DNA of 64,000 bases from Flavobacterium salilacus subsp. salilacus (GCF_004634195.1 NZ_SKBP01000011.1:49262-113261), one strand, 5' to 3'. Counted from the first letter of the stretch, positions 1 through 9,271 are shown. Numbers and translations: made by a program. The notes: generated from the letters alone by a model not told the origin.

Positions 1-1137
1 AACCAATTTTAAAGCATTGATAAGTATGTCTATATCGTCTTTAGTATTATAATGGCTTAACGAGATGCGTAGAGATGGCTTTTTGATATCCTCCTCATTC
101 AAAAGCTCCAGCAACACATGCGATGGCTTTATACTACCCGACTGGCAGGCACTGCCCCGCGATACGGCAACACCATGCATATCAAGGTGAAACAATATCA
201 TTGCTGTTTTTTCTTCGGGTAATGGGAGCATTACATTCACAATAGTATAAAACGTTGAAGTATTATTATTATCAATACTGCCGTTTAGCTTAAAACCCGG
301 AAAATGTAGTGCTAATTCTTGCAGTAAATAATTTCGTAAGTTGATGATATGAGTTTTTTCTGTTTCCAGGTTTTTACAGGAAATTTCCAGAGCTTTTGCC
401 ATACCTGCCACTTGGTGTACTGCCTCAGTACCGGCGCGCATGCCTTTTTCCTGCTCTCCTCCGTAAATCATGGCTTTCAATCCGCTGTTTTTGCGCACAT
501 AGGCAAAACCCACTCCTTTAGGACCGTTAAATTTATGCGCACTGGCTACTATAAAATCGACAGGAAGTGTAGCAAGGTCTAATACCTCCTTCCCTACCGA
601 TTGCACGGTATCGGAATGGAATAAAGCTTTGTAATGCCTGCAAATTGTACCTATTTGATGTAAATCTGTGATTGTACCGGTTTCGTTATTTACGTGCATC
701 AGGCTTACCAGTGTGGGTATGTTTTGTGCCAATAAATCTTTTAAATGATCAGTATCCGGTTTGCCGTCAGGCAACAAGTTAACATAATCTATCGTAATGC
801 CGTAATCTGCTGCAACAGCCTGCGCTGCATACAAAACAGCATGATGCTCTGTCCTTGCTGTAATAATACGCTTTATGCCGAGGTCTTTTACGGCACTGCG
901 AATAATCCAGTTATCGGCTTCCGTACCGCCTGATGTAAAAATAATTTCGCGGGCTTCTGCGTTAAGTAAGGAAGCAATAGTTTTTCGGCTGGTTTCGAGT
1001 ATTACCTTTGCGCTCCTGCCGTAACTGTGTGTTGACGAGGGATTGCCATACTGCTCTGAGAGTACGCGTGTTATTTCGGTTATCACTTCGGGGCGGAGTG
1101 CAGTAGTAGATGCGTTATCGAGATATGCTTTTTTCAT
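1..1137 (-). CDS. Cysteine desulfurase (NifS/IscS family), 3' end cut by window edge
   Basis: PLP-dependent enzyme that takes sulfur from L-cysteine for Fe-S clusters, tRNA thiolation and, in some bacteria, DNA phosphorothioation. Translating the minus strand from the ATG at 1137 gives an open frame of 379 codons to the window edge, beginning MKKAYLDNASTTALRPEV. The PLP lysine lies in SAHKFNGPKG, a GGEQEKGMRAGTE block follows, and the active-site cysteine lies in SRGSACQSGS. The family is about 380-400 residues, so only the last few codons are missing. The cysteine-loop context is IscS/NifS-like rather than SufS-like. No Fe-S scaffold gene is visible next to it. The family is certain; the precise role (IscS, tRNA thiolation or DndA-like) is not. 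Confidence 0.93.
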   Translation of the reverse strand, partial: MKKAYLDNASTTALRPEVITEITRVLSEQYGNPSSTHSYGRSAKVILETSRKTIASLLNAEAREIIFTSGGTEADNWIIRSAVKDLGIKRIITARTEHHAVLYAAQAVAADYGITIDYVNLLPDGKPDTDHLKDLLAQNIPTLVSLMHVNNETGTITDLHQIGTICRHYKALFHSDTVQSVGKEVLDLATLPVDFIVASAHKFNGPKGVGFAYVRKNSGLKAMIYGGEQEKGMRAGTEAVHQVAGMAKALEISCKNLETEKTHIINLRNYLLQELALHFPGFKLNGSIDNNNTSTFYTIVNVMLPLPEEKTAMILFHLDMHGVAVSRGSACQSGSIKPSHVLLELLNEEDIKKPSLRISLSHYNTKDDIDILINALKLV

Positions 1138-1198
1138 TATGACAAAATTACTTAAAAAGTCAGTATGAATGTATTTTGAATTAAAGCTGGTATAAAAC

Positions 1199-1230
1199 AT
1201 TTCGCGAAGCGGTTAAAAACCTTATTTTTG
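1199..1230 (+). promoter_or_regulatory. Bacteroidota-type promoter for the lipoprotein gene
   Basis: TATTTTTG at 1223-1230 matches the TAnnTTTG -7 element. A TTTC near 1200 lies at about the spacing expected of the -33 element. The start codon follows 17 bases later. Confidence 0.5.
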
Positions 1231-1247
1231 TTCAAAATTTAGTAGCT

Positions 1248-2267
1248 ATGAAAAAAATACTGGCTCTTACAGCCATAGTGATACTGGCTTTAGGCTGCGA
1301 TGACGGGGATATCAGCTTTAAAAGTTTTAATTTTCCCAGTACCAGTACAGTATCAACATGTGAAGAAAACAACTTATACTATAAAACTAATGGTACTGAG
1401 GCACTTATTCTGGAAATAAGCCCTGCCGAACTGTATAATATAGAAAGTGAGCTTGACGATAACGGAAATATAATACCAAGAGAGGTAGCTATAAGTACAA
1501 GTGGGGCAAACAAAATATTATATAGAAATTATAGCGGGCCTGCTAATACCAGTAACCTGATTTGCAACAGTAGCGGGCTTCCTGTTACATCGCCTACTGT
1601 TTTAGAGGAATGGACCGGCGACGGTACTATACTTATAGAAACTACAAAAGATTTTAACGACGGAAAACTGGCTGGTTATACCCACCGAATAATCTTGAAA
1701 GAAATCACATTTAGTAACGGAGATGAAGATATTCGTATCATCGATAATCCTTTTGGCTCTGTTAACAGTGCTATTGGTTTTAACTTTAATTATGGTGATG
1801 AAGAAGAACCTACTGTAGTTAACTGTGATAATGTAGCTGAAGACAGACTGTATAAAACAAGTGGAAATGATGTAATTATACTTAATTTCCCTGCCAATAC
1901 TTTCGTTAATGAGGTGGGCGAACTACCTGTAATAAACTTTTCGGAAGAAGAAGAGGATTATGAGTTATTATTTAAGGTATATAGCGGTACGGTAAATGCC
2001 TCAATAGTATGCGACTTGGATATTACTATTGAAGTTGAACAAGGCTGGAGAGCATCATCAGGAACTGCTATAATAGTAACTACTGAGAGTGATTTAATTC
2101 CGGGAGAATTCCATCATGAAATACGGCTTAAAGATGTTGAGTTTACCCGTACGGATGTGACCAGCGGAGAAACCTTTACGCTCTACGAAGTTTTAAGTGT
2201 AGAGAATGCCGAAGCTGCACAAAATAACGGAGGTTTTTTACTGGGTACTTATATAACTCAAGAATAA
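1248..2267 (+). CDS. Hypothetical lipoprotein with two similar domains
   Basis: Unknown function. The N-terminus MKKILALTAIVILALGCDD is a lipoprotein signal peptide with the lipobox cysteine at residue 17, so the product is probably membrane-anchored in the envelope. The 339-residue protein appears to hold two related halves. Each has a cysteine followed by LYYKT or LYKTSG and then a LILEI or IILNF strand. Each continues through a YSG..N.S..C segment, a W....GT.I..TT segment and a final H.I.LKDV.F-type strand. This suggests an internal domain duplication. It is monocistronic and convergent with the Smr gene, with a shared terminator between them. No characterised family is recognised. Confidence 0.8.
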   Translation: MKKILALTAIVILALGCDDGDISFKSFNFPSTSTVSTCEENNLYYKTNGTEALILEISPAELYNIESELDDNGNIIPREVAISTSGANKILYRNYSGPANTSNLICNSSGLPVTSPTVLEEWTGDGTILIETTKDFNDGKLAGYTHRIILKEITFSNGDEDIRIIDNPFGSVNSAIGFNFNYGDEEEPTVVNCDNVAEDRLYKTSGNDVIILNFPANTFVNEVGELPVINFSEEEEDYELLFKVYSGTVNASIVCDLDITIEVEQGWRASSGTAIIVTTESDLIPGEFHHEIRLKDVEFTRTDVTSGETFTLYEVLSVENAEAAQNNGGFLLGTYITQE

Positions 2268-2285
2268 ATAAAACATGAGTAAATA

Positions 2286-2315
2286 AAAAAGGATAGCCAA
2301 CCGGTTATACTTTTT
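2286..2315. terminator. Bidirectional terminator between convergent genes
   Basis: Stem AAAAAG / ATAGCC, loop AACC, then GGTTAT / CTTTTT (one G-U pair and one mismatch). U-runs can form in both directions. It sits between the lipoprotein gene and the Smr gene. Confidence 0.6.
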
Positions 2316-2317
2316 TA

Positions 2318-2878
2318 TTATCTGCTTGGGTTTTGTTTTATATATACCTCTGTAGCACCCAAGCCATATTTTTTATAATCGGCATCCTGAAACGTAATAC
2401 CCTCATACCTGCCCAAAAGAAAATCGAGTTCGGCTTTCAGCACGCCCTCACCCACTCCGTGAATAAACACTACTTTGGGCATCCTGTTCCTTATGGCAAA
2501 TTCAAGCTGACGCTTGGCTGTATCTGCCTGTAGTGTGAGAATATCATAGTTAGACATTCCTCTTTTATTGGGTACCAGTTTTTCTATATGCAAATCTACT
2601 TCAAGAACAAAGTCTTCTTTTTTGGATTTTTTTTCTTTTACAAAACTGCGTTTTTTAGGCAATTCTTTTTCTTTAAGTACAGCCTGTATATTTTGTGCAC
2701 CAAATAAACCTTTCAGTTCCGAAGTGTCTGTTATCTTAACCAATTCTTTGGCATTAAACTCCAAATCGAAGCCTTCCTCGGTTTCTATTATAACCATACC
2801 ATTCTTAAATCCTTTTACTTTACCGCTAAAGGAGTCATCCAGTACCGTAACATTATCACCTATATTAAACGTCTTCAT
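2318..2878 (-). CDS. Smr-domain protein (MutS2 C-terminal-like)
   Basis: The N-terminal part (residues about 1-60) is a small beta domain starting MKTFNIGDNVTVLDD. The C-terminal part (about 100-185) is a Smr domain with the VDLHIEKL motif and the HGVGEGVLK motif. Smr domains bind or nick nucleic acids in MutS2 and in stand-alone proteins; this one lacks any MutS ATPase. The start at 2878 was chosen because the extension further upstream encodes residues unlike the family, and this start overlaps the upstream membrane-protein gene by 14 bases, suggesting translational coupling. Architecture is typical of Bacteroidota Smr proteins. The substrate cannot be inferred. Confidence 0.88.
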   Translation of the reverse strand: MKTFNIGDNVTVLDDSFSGKVKGFKNGMVIIETEEGFDLEFNAKELVKITDTSELKGLFGAQNIQAVLKEKELPKKRSFVKEKKSKKEDFVLEVDLHIEKLVPNKRGMSNYDILTLQADTAKRQLEFAIRNRMPKVVFIHGVGEGVLKAELDFLLGRYEGITFQDADYKKYGLGATEVYIKQNPSR

Positions 2879-3056
2879 TCTCTTTTTCTCTGTTATTTTT
2901 GCTCGGCACTTTTGCCATAAGGCGCATGAGTCCAACCATAAAAATCGCAATAGCAGCAATCATTACAATCATATTTTTTTCCGATTGAGGTTTAGATTGC
3001 TCATATAAGGCAAGAAAAGCAGCCCCAAACATCAGTATAATATATATTGTTTTCAT
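2865..3056 (-). CDS. Small membrane protein
   Basis: A 63-residue product from ATG at 3056 (MKTIYIILMFGAAFLALYEQ) has two hydrophobic segments, about 3-17 and 29-47, and a charged C-terminal tail (NNREKENEDV). It overlaps the Smr gene by 14 bases, so the two are probably cotranscribed. Starting at 3056 avoids reading back through the terminator at 3104-3123. No family is recognised. Confidence 0.7.
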   Translation of the reverse strand: MKTIYIILMFGAAFLALYEQSKPQSEKNMIVMIAAIAIFMVGLMRLMAKVPSKNNREKENEDV

Positions 3057-3103
3057 AACCTTATTATTAAAAGCCAAAGCTACTAAAATCTTTAGCAATA
3101 AAA

Positions 3104-3123
3104 AATCCCGCCAAGGCGGGATT
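3104..3123 (-). terminator. Rho-independent terminator
   Basis: AATCCCGCC, AA loop, GGCGGGATT. On the minus strand it is followed by a T-run, so it should end the DUF5362 transcript. Confidence 0.85.
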
Positions 3124-3144
3124 ATATATAATAAGCAGGAAAAT

Positions 3145-3609
3145 TTACATTCCTGATAATCGTGATGCAGCCGAAACAGCAATTATTATAATCACTAAAT
3201 AGGAAACAATCGAAAAAATGGTAAGGATACCGGACCACAAAAAGTAACCCTTCAGATCGCCGAAAGCTTTTGTCATTCCGTCAATATTATTTTCATTAAT
3301 TGCTTTTCGTGTTGACGAAGAAAACTTAAATAAATACAGAACCGGGAAAAACATTGTTATCGTAAATAAAAGTGATATTATTCCCAGTGTAGCACTCGAC
3401 ATTATACCCATTGCTCCCAAGCTGCCCGGAGCAGAGTCCATAGCACTGCCTGCCAGTATGATTGCTAACGAGCCGAAAAATGACAGTAGTATAACGATAG
3501 AGCCAATAACCGCTAAAAACAAAGCCCAGCCCGCAGAAGTTTTTAAAAAACCTTTAGCTTCATTAGTTAATTGCAGTTCAAAAGAATCGAAAGGAGAATT
3601 CTGTTCCAT
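3145..3609 (-). CDS. DUF5362-like four-helix membrane protein
   Basis: The 154-residue product has a short soluble N-terminus (MEQNSPFDSFELQLTNEAKG) and then four hydrophobic segments at about 26-52, 68-92, 93-108 and 127-148. A conserved-looking cytoplasmic stretch (SSSTRKAINENN...AFGDLKGYFLWSG) lies between helices 3 and 4. This resembles the DUF5362 family common in Flavobacteria, whose function is unknown. It lies between rocD and the small membrane-protein gene and has its own terminator. Confidence 0.75.
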   Translation of the reverse strand: MEQNSPFDSFELQLTNEAKGFLKTSAGWALFLAVIGSIVILLSFFGSLAIILAGSAMDSAPGSLGAMGIMSSATLGIISLLFTITMFFPVLYLFKFSSSTRKAINENNIDGMTKAFGDLKGYFLWSGILTIFSIVSYLVIIIIAVSAASRLSGM

Positions 3610-3646
3610 AAAATATTAAAATATAATTAATTGATTGGTTTGGTTT

Positions 3647-4891
3647 TTATTTTTCGAATTCTTGCAGCGTTTTTATAATAATACTCGCACAGTCTAATAG
3701 CTGTTCTTTGTTCATGACTAATGGCGGTGCAAAACGAATAATATTGCCATGTGTCGGCTTTGCCAAAAGCCCGTTTTCTTTCAGTTTCATACAAATATCC
3801 CAAGCAGTAGAGCTATCTTCTGTATCATTAATAACCACGGCGTTAAGCAGCCCTTTACCTCTAACAAGGGTGGCAATGTTGCTGTTTGTTATGTATTCAT
3901 TCAACTTATCTCTGAAAAGCTGTCCCAATGTTTCAGCATTTTCCGCAAGATTTTCTTCTTCAATAACTTCAAGTGCCGCTATGGCAACTGCCGCTGCCAC
4001 AGGGTTTCCGCCAAAAGTAGAACCATGCTGACCGGGTTTTATCACATTCATGATATGATTGTTTGCCAATACTGCCGATACGGGATATGCTCCGCCTGAT
4101 AAGGCTTTACCTAATATAAGTATATCCGGCTGTACGTTTTCGTGGTGCACAGCAAGCAGTTTGCCTGTTCTTGCTATACCCGTTTGTACCTCATCGGCTA
4201 TAAAAAGCACATTGTGCGCTTCGCACAATGCTTTGGTTTTTGCAAGGTAGCCTTCAGAGGGTACATATACCCCTGCCTCGCCCTGTATAGGCTCTACAAG
4301 AAAACCTGCAATATCTTTTTCATTTTTTAAAACTTCCTCAAGTGCTTCAACATCATCATACGGTATCATGATAAATCCATCGGTATAAGGTCCGAAATTT
4401 TTTCTGGCATTTTCATCATTAGAGAATGATATAATGGTAGTAGTCCTGCCATGAAAGTTGTTTTCGCAAACTACTATTTTAGCTTGTTTTTCATGAATAC
4501 CCTTTTTTTCATAAGCCCATTTACGGCATATTTTTATAGCTGTTTCCACAGCCTCAGCACCGGTATTCATGGGTAATACCTTATCAAAACCAAAATATTG
4601 GGTAACAAATTCTTCATACCTGCCCAACTGGTCGTTATAAAATGCTCTTGAAGTAAGGGTTAGCCTTTGGGCTTGGTTTATCATGGCACCCACTATTTTA
4701 GGGTGACAATGCCCTTGGTTTACAGCAGAATATGCCGACAGGAAATCGTAATATTTTTTACCCTCTACATCCCACACATAAACTCCTTCGCCTTTACTTA
4801 GCACTACAGGTAGCGGGTGGTAGTTATGAGCTCCGTATTTATCTTCTAATGCAATGGCATCCGCCGAACTTAATTTTTCTAAAACTGACAT
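3647..4891 (-). CDS. rocD: Ornithine--oxo-acid transaminase
   Basis: PLP-dependent class III aminotransferase converting ornithine plus 2-oxoglutarate to glutamate semialdehyde plus glutamate in arginine and proline metabolism. The 414-residue length is normal for the family. Diagnostic segments include [19 protein letters not shown], the substrate-site region [13 protein letters not shown] ([14 protein letters not shown]), [12 protein letters not shown], the aspartate in [10 protein letters not shown] that contacts PLP nitrogen, and the PLP lysine in [16 protein letters not shown] terminator separates it from the DinB gene upstream. No arginine-degradation partner genes lie nearby. Confidence 0.95.
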   Translation of the reverse strand: MSVLEKLSSADAIALEDKYGAHNYHPLPVVLSKGEGVYVWDVEGKKYYDFLSAYSAVNQGHCHPKIVGAMINQAQRLTLTSRAFYNDQLGRYEEFVTQYFGFDKVLPMNTGAEAVETAIKICRKWAYEKKGIHEKQAKIVVCENNFHGRTTTIISFSNDENARKNFGPYTDGFIMIPYDDVEALEEVLKNEKDIAGFLVEPIQGEAGVYVPSEGYLAKTKALCEAHNVLFIADEVQTGIARTGKLLAVHHENVQPDILILGKALSGGAYPVSAVLANNHIMNVIKPGQHGSTFGGNPVAAAVAIAALEVIEEENLAENAETLGQLFRDKLNEYITNSNIATLVRGKGLLNAVVINDTEDSSTAWDICMKLKENGLLAKPTHGNIIRFAPPLVMNKEQLLDCASIIIKTLQEFEK

Positions 4892-5027
4892 TTTAATCTT
4901 ATTTTTTATTTTCTTAAAACAGCAATTCCTTCTTTGCTCAGGAGAGAAATCATCCTTATTTCAGATGCAAATTAATAAAAATAAAATTATTTTATGTTTA
5001 ATTTGAATTAAATGCAAAAACAAAAAA

Positions 5028-5050
5028 ACTCACTCTGATGCAGAGTGAGT
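5028..5050 (-). terminator. Rho-independent terminator after the DinB gene
   Basis: ACTCACTCTG, ATG loop, CAGAGTGAGT: a perfect 10-bp stem. T-runs flank it on both strands; the minus-strand run follows the DinB-family gene. Confidence 0.85.
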
Positions 5051-5075
5051 TTTTTTACTCATTTTTTAATACCGG

Positions 5076-5573
5076 TTAAAAGCCCATATCATCGGCACTT
5101 GGTCCGTAACTTGCAGGAACAGGGATGTCGAGTAACCTGAAATATACCCCCAGTTGCGCACGGTGATGCACTATTTGCGAATAGGTCATTCTTATTACCC
5201 CATATTTAGAATCTCTGTTCAATATCTGATCTGAATTGCTCAATACCCATTCTTTCGTAAACTCGTTACTGTCAAATACGGCAAGTGTTTCCTTAGCACT
5301 TTTTAAGTTTTCTTCAAAAAAACTGAGTAATTCTTCTGTGCTCTTTACATCTTTGGGCTGGTATGGGTTATTGGCAAAATCCAGCCCATCTGTTGTAATT
5401 GCCATAGTTACCCAACCCGGCAATTCTGCTATGTGGGCAGCAAGTACCTTCATAGTCATACTTTTTGGGTGGGGTTGCCAGTCAAATTTCTCTGCCGAAA
5501 CTCGCTCTAAAAATTTGCGGGTTACAGCAGCCTCTTTGTCCATTTCTTGTAATAGTAAATGAAGTAAATTCAT
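5076..5573 (-). CDS. DinB-family protein
   Basis: A 165-residue four-helix-bundle protein of the DinB/YfiT-like superfamily, whose members are often metal-binding or thiol-transferase enzymes of unknown substrate. Possible metal histidines are seen in AAHIAELPGW (about residue 47) and in the C-terminal helix motif IVHHRAQLGVYFRLL (about 136-137). The last residues, PASYGPSADDMGF, are typical of this subgroup. The gene follows the WYL regulator gene closely on the same strand, suggesting control by it. Confidence 0.88.
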   Translation of the reverse strand: MNLLHLLLQEMDKEAAVTRKFLERVSAEKFDWQPHPKSMTMKVLAAHIAELPGWVTMAITTDGLDFANNPYQPKDVKSTEELLSFFEENLKSAKETLAVFDSNEFTKEWVLSNSDQILNRDSKYGVIRMTYSQIVHHRAQLGVYFRLLDIPVPASYGPSADDMGF

Positions 5574-5636
5574 AATTAATGTGTTTTTATTTTGTTTAAC
5601 GACACAAAGTAAAACACACTTGGTGACAGCCCTATG

Positions 5637-6602
5637 TCAGTAGGATTTTTCCAGTTTCATTTTCTCAGAAATTTTTTCAGAAAGCTCTAAAATCTTGTTT
5701 TTAAGCGATTCGGGTTCAATCACTTCGGCATAGTCCGCAAACATCATTATCCATCGCGGCAACCCTTCATCCATATGGTGCGTCAGGAAAATCATATCAA
5801 CATAATCGTGATGTACTTCTTCTGAGATAAACCCATAATAATCACGTTGATTTTGTATGTAAGGAACAATTTTTTTATCTGTTCTTATTACTGCTTTTTG
5901 CACCATAGGTGTACAATCGAGCTGTTCTCTTTCCCTATATTCTTTCAGGGTGCTGCGCTCCTGCTGTTCCTGTTGGGTTAGTTTTATATCTTTTACCCTG
6001 TCTATTCTAAACTGTCGGTAACTTTCGCGCAGATGGCAATAAGCCACAGTATACCAGTTTTCATTTTCATGAAAAATGCCTATAGGCTCTATAAGCCTGT
6101 CGCTGTCGTCATCATGACCGACTGCTCTGTATTTCATCTGTACTGCTTTTTTCTCGGCAATCGCTTTTAGTAATACATCAAGCGTATTTAACGGGAACTG
6201 TTTTATGGTACTTCTTCGGTCTTTTACTTCTATTTGTCCTTCAAGGTTTTCCAACAACTGCTTTTCGGTACTTCGCAATACAGCTTTTACTTTATATAGT
6301 GCTGATGCAAAATTATTTTGTAGTGCCGTATCGGTAAATTTTTCCATGAGTTTTTCGGCAGTAACAAAAGCGATAGCCTCTTCGGGGGTAAACATTACAG
6401 GTGGCAGCCTGTAACCCTCTACAAGCGAATACCCAACACCTGCCTCGCCATATAGTGGTACACCCGCTTCCTCAAGCGTACGGATATCCCGATATACTGT
6501 GCGCAGGCTTATATCAAATCTGTTGGCAATGTCCTGTGCCTTTACCACTTTTCCTGACTGGAGTTGTATCAGTATTGCTGTAATCCTGTCAAAACGATTC
6601 AT
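5637..6602 (-). CDS. YafY-like transcriptional regulator (HTH + WYL domain)
   Basis: The N-terminal DeoR-type winged helix-turn-helix (MNRFDRITAILIQLQSGKV, then DIANRFDISLRTVYRDIRTLEEAGVPL) binds DNA. The C-terminal half (about 140-230) is a WYL-type ligand-sensing domain with a conserved FHENENWYTVAYCHLRESYRQFRIDRV-type block split here as ENENWYTVAYC and RQFRIDRVKD. Length of about 320 residues is normal. The start at 6602 (MNRFDR) is preferred; another ATG lies two codons upstream. WYL proteins often respond to nucleic acid or stress ligands. It stands immediately upstream of the DinB gene, its likely target. Confidence 0.9.
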   Translation of the reverse strand: MNRFDRITAILIQLQSGKVVKAQDIANRFDISLRTVYRDIRTLEEAGVPLYGEAGVGYSLVEGYRLPPVMFTPEEAIAFVTAEKLMEKFTDTALQNNFASALYKVKAVLRSTEKQLLENLEGQIEVKDRRSTIKQFPLNTLDVLLKAIAEKKAVQMKYRAVGHDDDSDRLIEPIGIFHENENWYTVAYCHLRESYRQFRIDRVKDIKLTQQEQQERSTLKEYREREQLDCTPMVQKAVIRTDKKIVPYIQNQRDYYGFISEEVHHDYVDMIFLTHHMDEGLPRWIMMFADYAEVIEPESLKNKILELSEKISEKMKLEKSY

Positions 6603-6657
6603 ATACAAATAGTTTTTTCAAATTTACTGTTTTAACCAAAATAAACGATATTAAAAA

Positions 6658-6676
6658 AGCCCCAATAAATGGGGCT
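6658..6676 (-). terminator. Rho-independent terminator after the OsmC gene
   Basis: AGCCCCA, ATAAA loop, TGGGGCT, with a T-run on the minus strand. Confidence 0.85.
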
Positions 6677-6701
6677 GAATAAAAATATGGTAGTAAAATA
6701 A

Positions 6702-7118
6702 CTAATTCTGTACTAATGTAGCATTACTGGTTATTTCTGTATTCAGTAATTTTGAAATCGGGCAGTTTTCCTCTGCTTTTTTAACATGCTGCTGAAATGC
6801 CTCTGTAGAAATATCATCTACCCTGCCAATTACTGACAGGTGAGAACCTACCACGTTGCCGTTTTGAAAATTTATATCGCATTTTGTTTCTAATGATGCT
6901 ATACTATAACCTCCCTCGCTTAAATAAGCTGCTAACTGCATGGTAAAACATCCGGCATGTGCCGCAGCAATAAGCTCTTCGGGGTTAGTACCATTTCCAT
7001 CTTCAAAACGGGTTTTGAAAGAATATTGTGTATTGTTTAACACATTGCTTTCTGTAGTTAAATTTCCTTCTCCTTCTTTTATTGAACCGACCCATACGGC
7101 TTTTGCATTTCGTTTCAT
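6702..7118 (-). CDS. OsmC-family peroxiredoxin-like protein
   Basis: OsmC/Ohr fold proteins reduce organic hydroperoxides with two cysteines. Both are present: the peroxidatic cysteine in [13 protein letters not shown] (about residue 57) and the second in [11 protein letters not shown] (about 118). The arginine in the N-terminal KTRFEDG segment and the glutamate in NPEELIAAA are also kept. At 138 residues it is full length. It is flanked by its own terminator and is probably monocistronic. The sequence looks more like the OsmC subgroup than Ohr. Confidence 0.9.
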   Translation of the reverse strand: MKRNAKAVWVGSIKEGEGNLTTESNVLNNTQYSFKTRFEDGNGTNPEELIAAAHAGCFTMQLAAYLSEGGYSIASLETKCDINFQNGNVVGSHLSVIGRVDDISTEAFQQHVKKAEENCPISKLLNTEITSNATLVQN

Positions 7119-7207
7119 AATTATATTTTTTATGGTTAGTTAATCTTTTTAAAATTAATCAATTAATACTCATAACCACAATCTTTAAATTAAGTTTAAC
7201 AAAAACT

Positions 7208-7768
7208 TTAAATGCTTCGGTTTTGTATCATTTCCAACATTTTTAAAGTAGTGTTCCAGTTACGGGTAGTAGCTTTGCAATTATTAAGTTTACCTTCAAT
7301 AAAAGGGTTTGTCAGTTTAGATTCGGCAGCACTTTGCGCCAGTTTCAAATACATCACTTTTCCTACGGCTGTAAAAACATCATCACTCCTGTTGTACTTT
7401 TTCATCTTGTCGAGTCCTTCATTAGTAGCTTCGTTTGACAGAAATACTACATGATATTTTTTCTTACCCGATGGTTCAGGCACTTTATCAGTATAAGGAT
7501 TATTGTCAATAGCGTTAATCAAATCGGCTTCGTTTAAAATAAATATAGTTACATCATAGCCATACTCTTTGTATAAAAGTAACTGCATACCGTGAGCTAT
7601 TTTTGCTTTATCGGTTTCATCGGTTTCAAAAACCACATTTCCACTCTGTATATAGGTTTCTACATTTATATAGCCATTAGCTATCATTAAGTTACGCAGA
7701 TGTTCCATTTTAATAATATTGTGTCCGCTTACATTAATACCGCGAAAAAGAGCAAGATATACAGGCAT
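7208..7768 (-). CDS. DUF1697-family protein
   Basis: A 186-residue product beginning MPVYLALFRGINVSGHN, with LRNLMIANGYINVETYIQSGNVVF immediately after in two conserved blocks. Both blocks are hallmarks of DUF1697. The C-terminus carries the family's typical ...TTRNWNTTLKMLEM ending. The function of the family is not known. It is divergent from rlmD, with only about 70 bases between them. Confidence 0.9.
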   Translation of the reverse strand: MPVYLALFRGINVSGHNIIKMEHLRNLMIANGYINVETYIQSGNVVFETDETDKAKIAHGMQLLLYKEYGYDVTIFILNEADLINAIDNNPYTDKVPEPSGKKKYHVVFLSNEATNEGLDKMKKYNRSDDVFTAVGKVMYLKLAQSAAESKLTNPFIEGKLNNCKATTRNWNTTLKMLEMIQNRSI

Positions 7769-7837
7769 AGTGTTTGTTTTTTAAGTATTACCTGCAAAAT
7801 TATTTAAATTTAATGAGCAATAGTTTATTTTTGCCGA

Positions 7838-9250
7838 ATGGGAAGAAAAAGAACAGAAAAGATTGTATTTGAAAATGTAGCGGTGCTTGATGCAGGAGCA
7901 AGAGGCGTTTCGGTAGCTAAAGCCCCCGATGGTAAAGTAATATTTATACCCAATGTTGTACCCGGTGATGTTGTAGATGTACAAACTTTTAAAAAGCGTA
8001 AAGCCTACTACGAAGGCAAAGCCATAAAAATCAATGAGTTTTCTGAACACAGAATTGACCCTGTATGCTCGCATTTTGGCTCTTGCGGTGGTTGCAAGTG
8101 GCAGAATATGAAGTATGAGCGACAATTGTTCTACAAAAATCAGGAAGTGTATAACAACCTGAAACGCATTGGTAAAATAGCATTACCCGAATTTGAGCCT
8201 ATTATGGGTAGCGAAAAACAGTTTTTTTACCGCAATAAAATGGAATTCTCTTTCTCTAACAGCAGATGGATGACCGAAGAAGAGATACAAAGTGATAAAG
8301 AAATTGAAAACAGTAATGCTTTAGGCTTTCATATACCCCGTATGTGGGATAAAATACTGGACATAACCCATTGCAGCCTGCAAGAAGACCCAAGCAATGC
8401 CATACGCAATGAAGTTAGGGATTTTGCTAATAAAAATAATCTTGCGTTTTTTAACCCGAGAGAACATTCGGGACTATTGCGTACGCTAATGCTGCGCACA
8501 GCATCTACAGGCGAAATTATGGTGCTGATACAGTTTTTTGAAGATGATAAAGAAAAACGAGAACTGATATTAGACCACTTAGCCGAACGTTTCCCGGAAA
8601 TAACATCTCTACAGTATGTAGTGAACCAAAAGGCTAACGATACACTGTATGACCAAGATATACTACTGTATAAAGGGCGTGAGTATATACTGGAAGAGAT
8701 GGAAGGATTGCATTTTAGTATTAATGCTAAGTCGTTCTACCAAACCAACTCCGATCAAGCCTATGAACTCTATAAAATAACCCGCGAATTTGCAGGGCTT
8801 ACCGGAAACGAACTGGTATATGACCTATATACCGGTACCGGTACTATTGCACAATTTGTATCGAAACAAGCCGCAAAGGTAATTGGTGTTGAGGCTGTGC
8901 CCGAAGCTATTGCCGATGCTAAAGAAAATGCAAAGCGCAATAACATTACCAATTGTGAGTTTTTTACAGGAGATATGAAAGTAGTATTTAACGAAGCGTT
9001 TATAGCCACACATGGCAAGCCCGACGTTATTATTACCGATCCGCCGCGCGACGGTATGCACAAGGATGTTGTGCAGCAAATACTAAACATAGCTCCAGAC
9101 AGGGTGGTATATGTAAGCTGTAACTCCGCCACACAGGCACGCGATTTAGCATTAATGGACGAGAAATATAAAGTAACCCGTGTGCGCCCCGTAGATATGT
9201 TTCCGCAAACACACCATGTGGAAAATGTTGTACTTTTGGAAAAACGATAA
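7838..9250 (+). CDS. rlmD: 23S rRNA (uracil-5-)-methyltransferase, RlmD/RumA type
   Basis: SAM-dependent methyltransferase that methylates C5 of a uridine in 23S rRNA. Residues about 10-60 form a TRAM domain. A 4Fe-4S cluster motif follows: CSHFGSCGGCKWQ with the fourth cysteine in DITHCSLQ. The catalytic domain shows YDLYTGTGTIAQF (SAM binding), TDPPRDGMH, and the nucleophilic cysteine in VVYVSCNSATQARDL. The 470-residue length is typical. A TATTTTTG box at 7826-7833 lies almost on the ATG, so a leader would be extremely short if it is the promoter. RlmD versus the related RlmCD or TrmA-like specificity is inferred from the family only. Confidence 0.93.
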   Translation: MGRKRTEKIVFENVAVLDAGARGVSVAKAPDGKVIFIPNVVPGDVVDVQTFKKRKAYYEGKAIKINEFSEHRIDPVCSHFGSCGGCKWQNMKYERQLFYKNQEVYNNLKRIGKIALPEFEPIMGSEKQFFYRNKMEFSFSNSRWMTEEEIQSDKEIENSNALGFHIPRMWDKILDITHCSLQEDPSNAIRNEVRDFANKNNLAFFNPREHSGLLRTLMLRTASTGEIMVLIQFFEDDKEKRELILDHLAERFPEITSLQYVVNQKANDTLYDQDILLYKGREYILEEMEGLHFSINAKSFYQTNSDQAYELYKITREFAGLTGNELVYDLYTGTGTIAQFVSKQAAKVIGVEAVPEAIADAKENAKRNNITNCEFFTGDMKVVFNEAFIATHGKPDVIITDPPRDGMHKDVVQQILNIAPDRVVYVSCNSATQARDLALMDEKYKVTRVRPVDMFPQTHHVENVVLLEKR

Positions 9251-9271
9251 ATAAAAACAGGCTTTGCCGTT

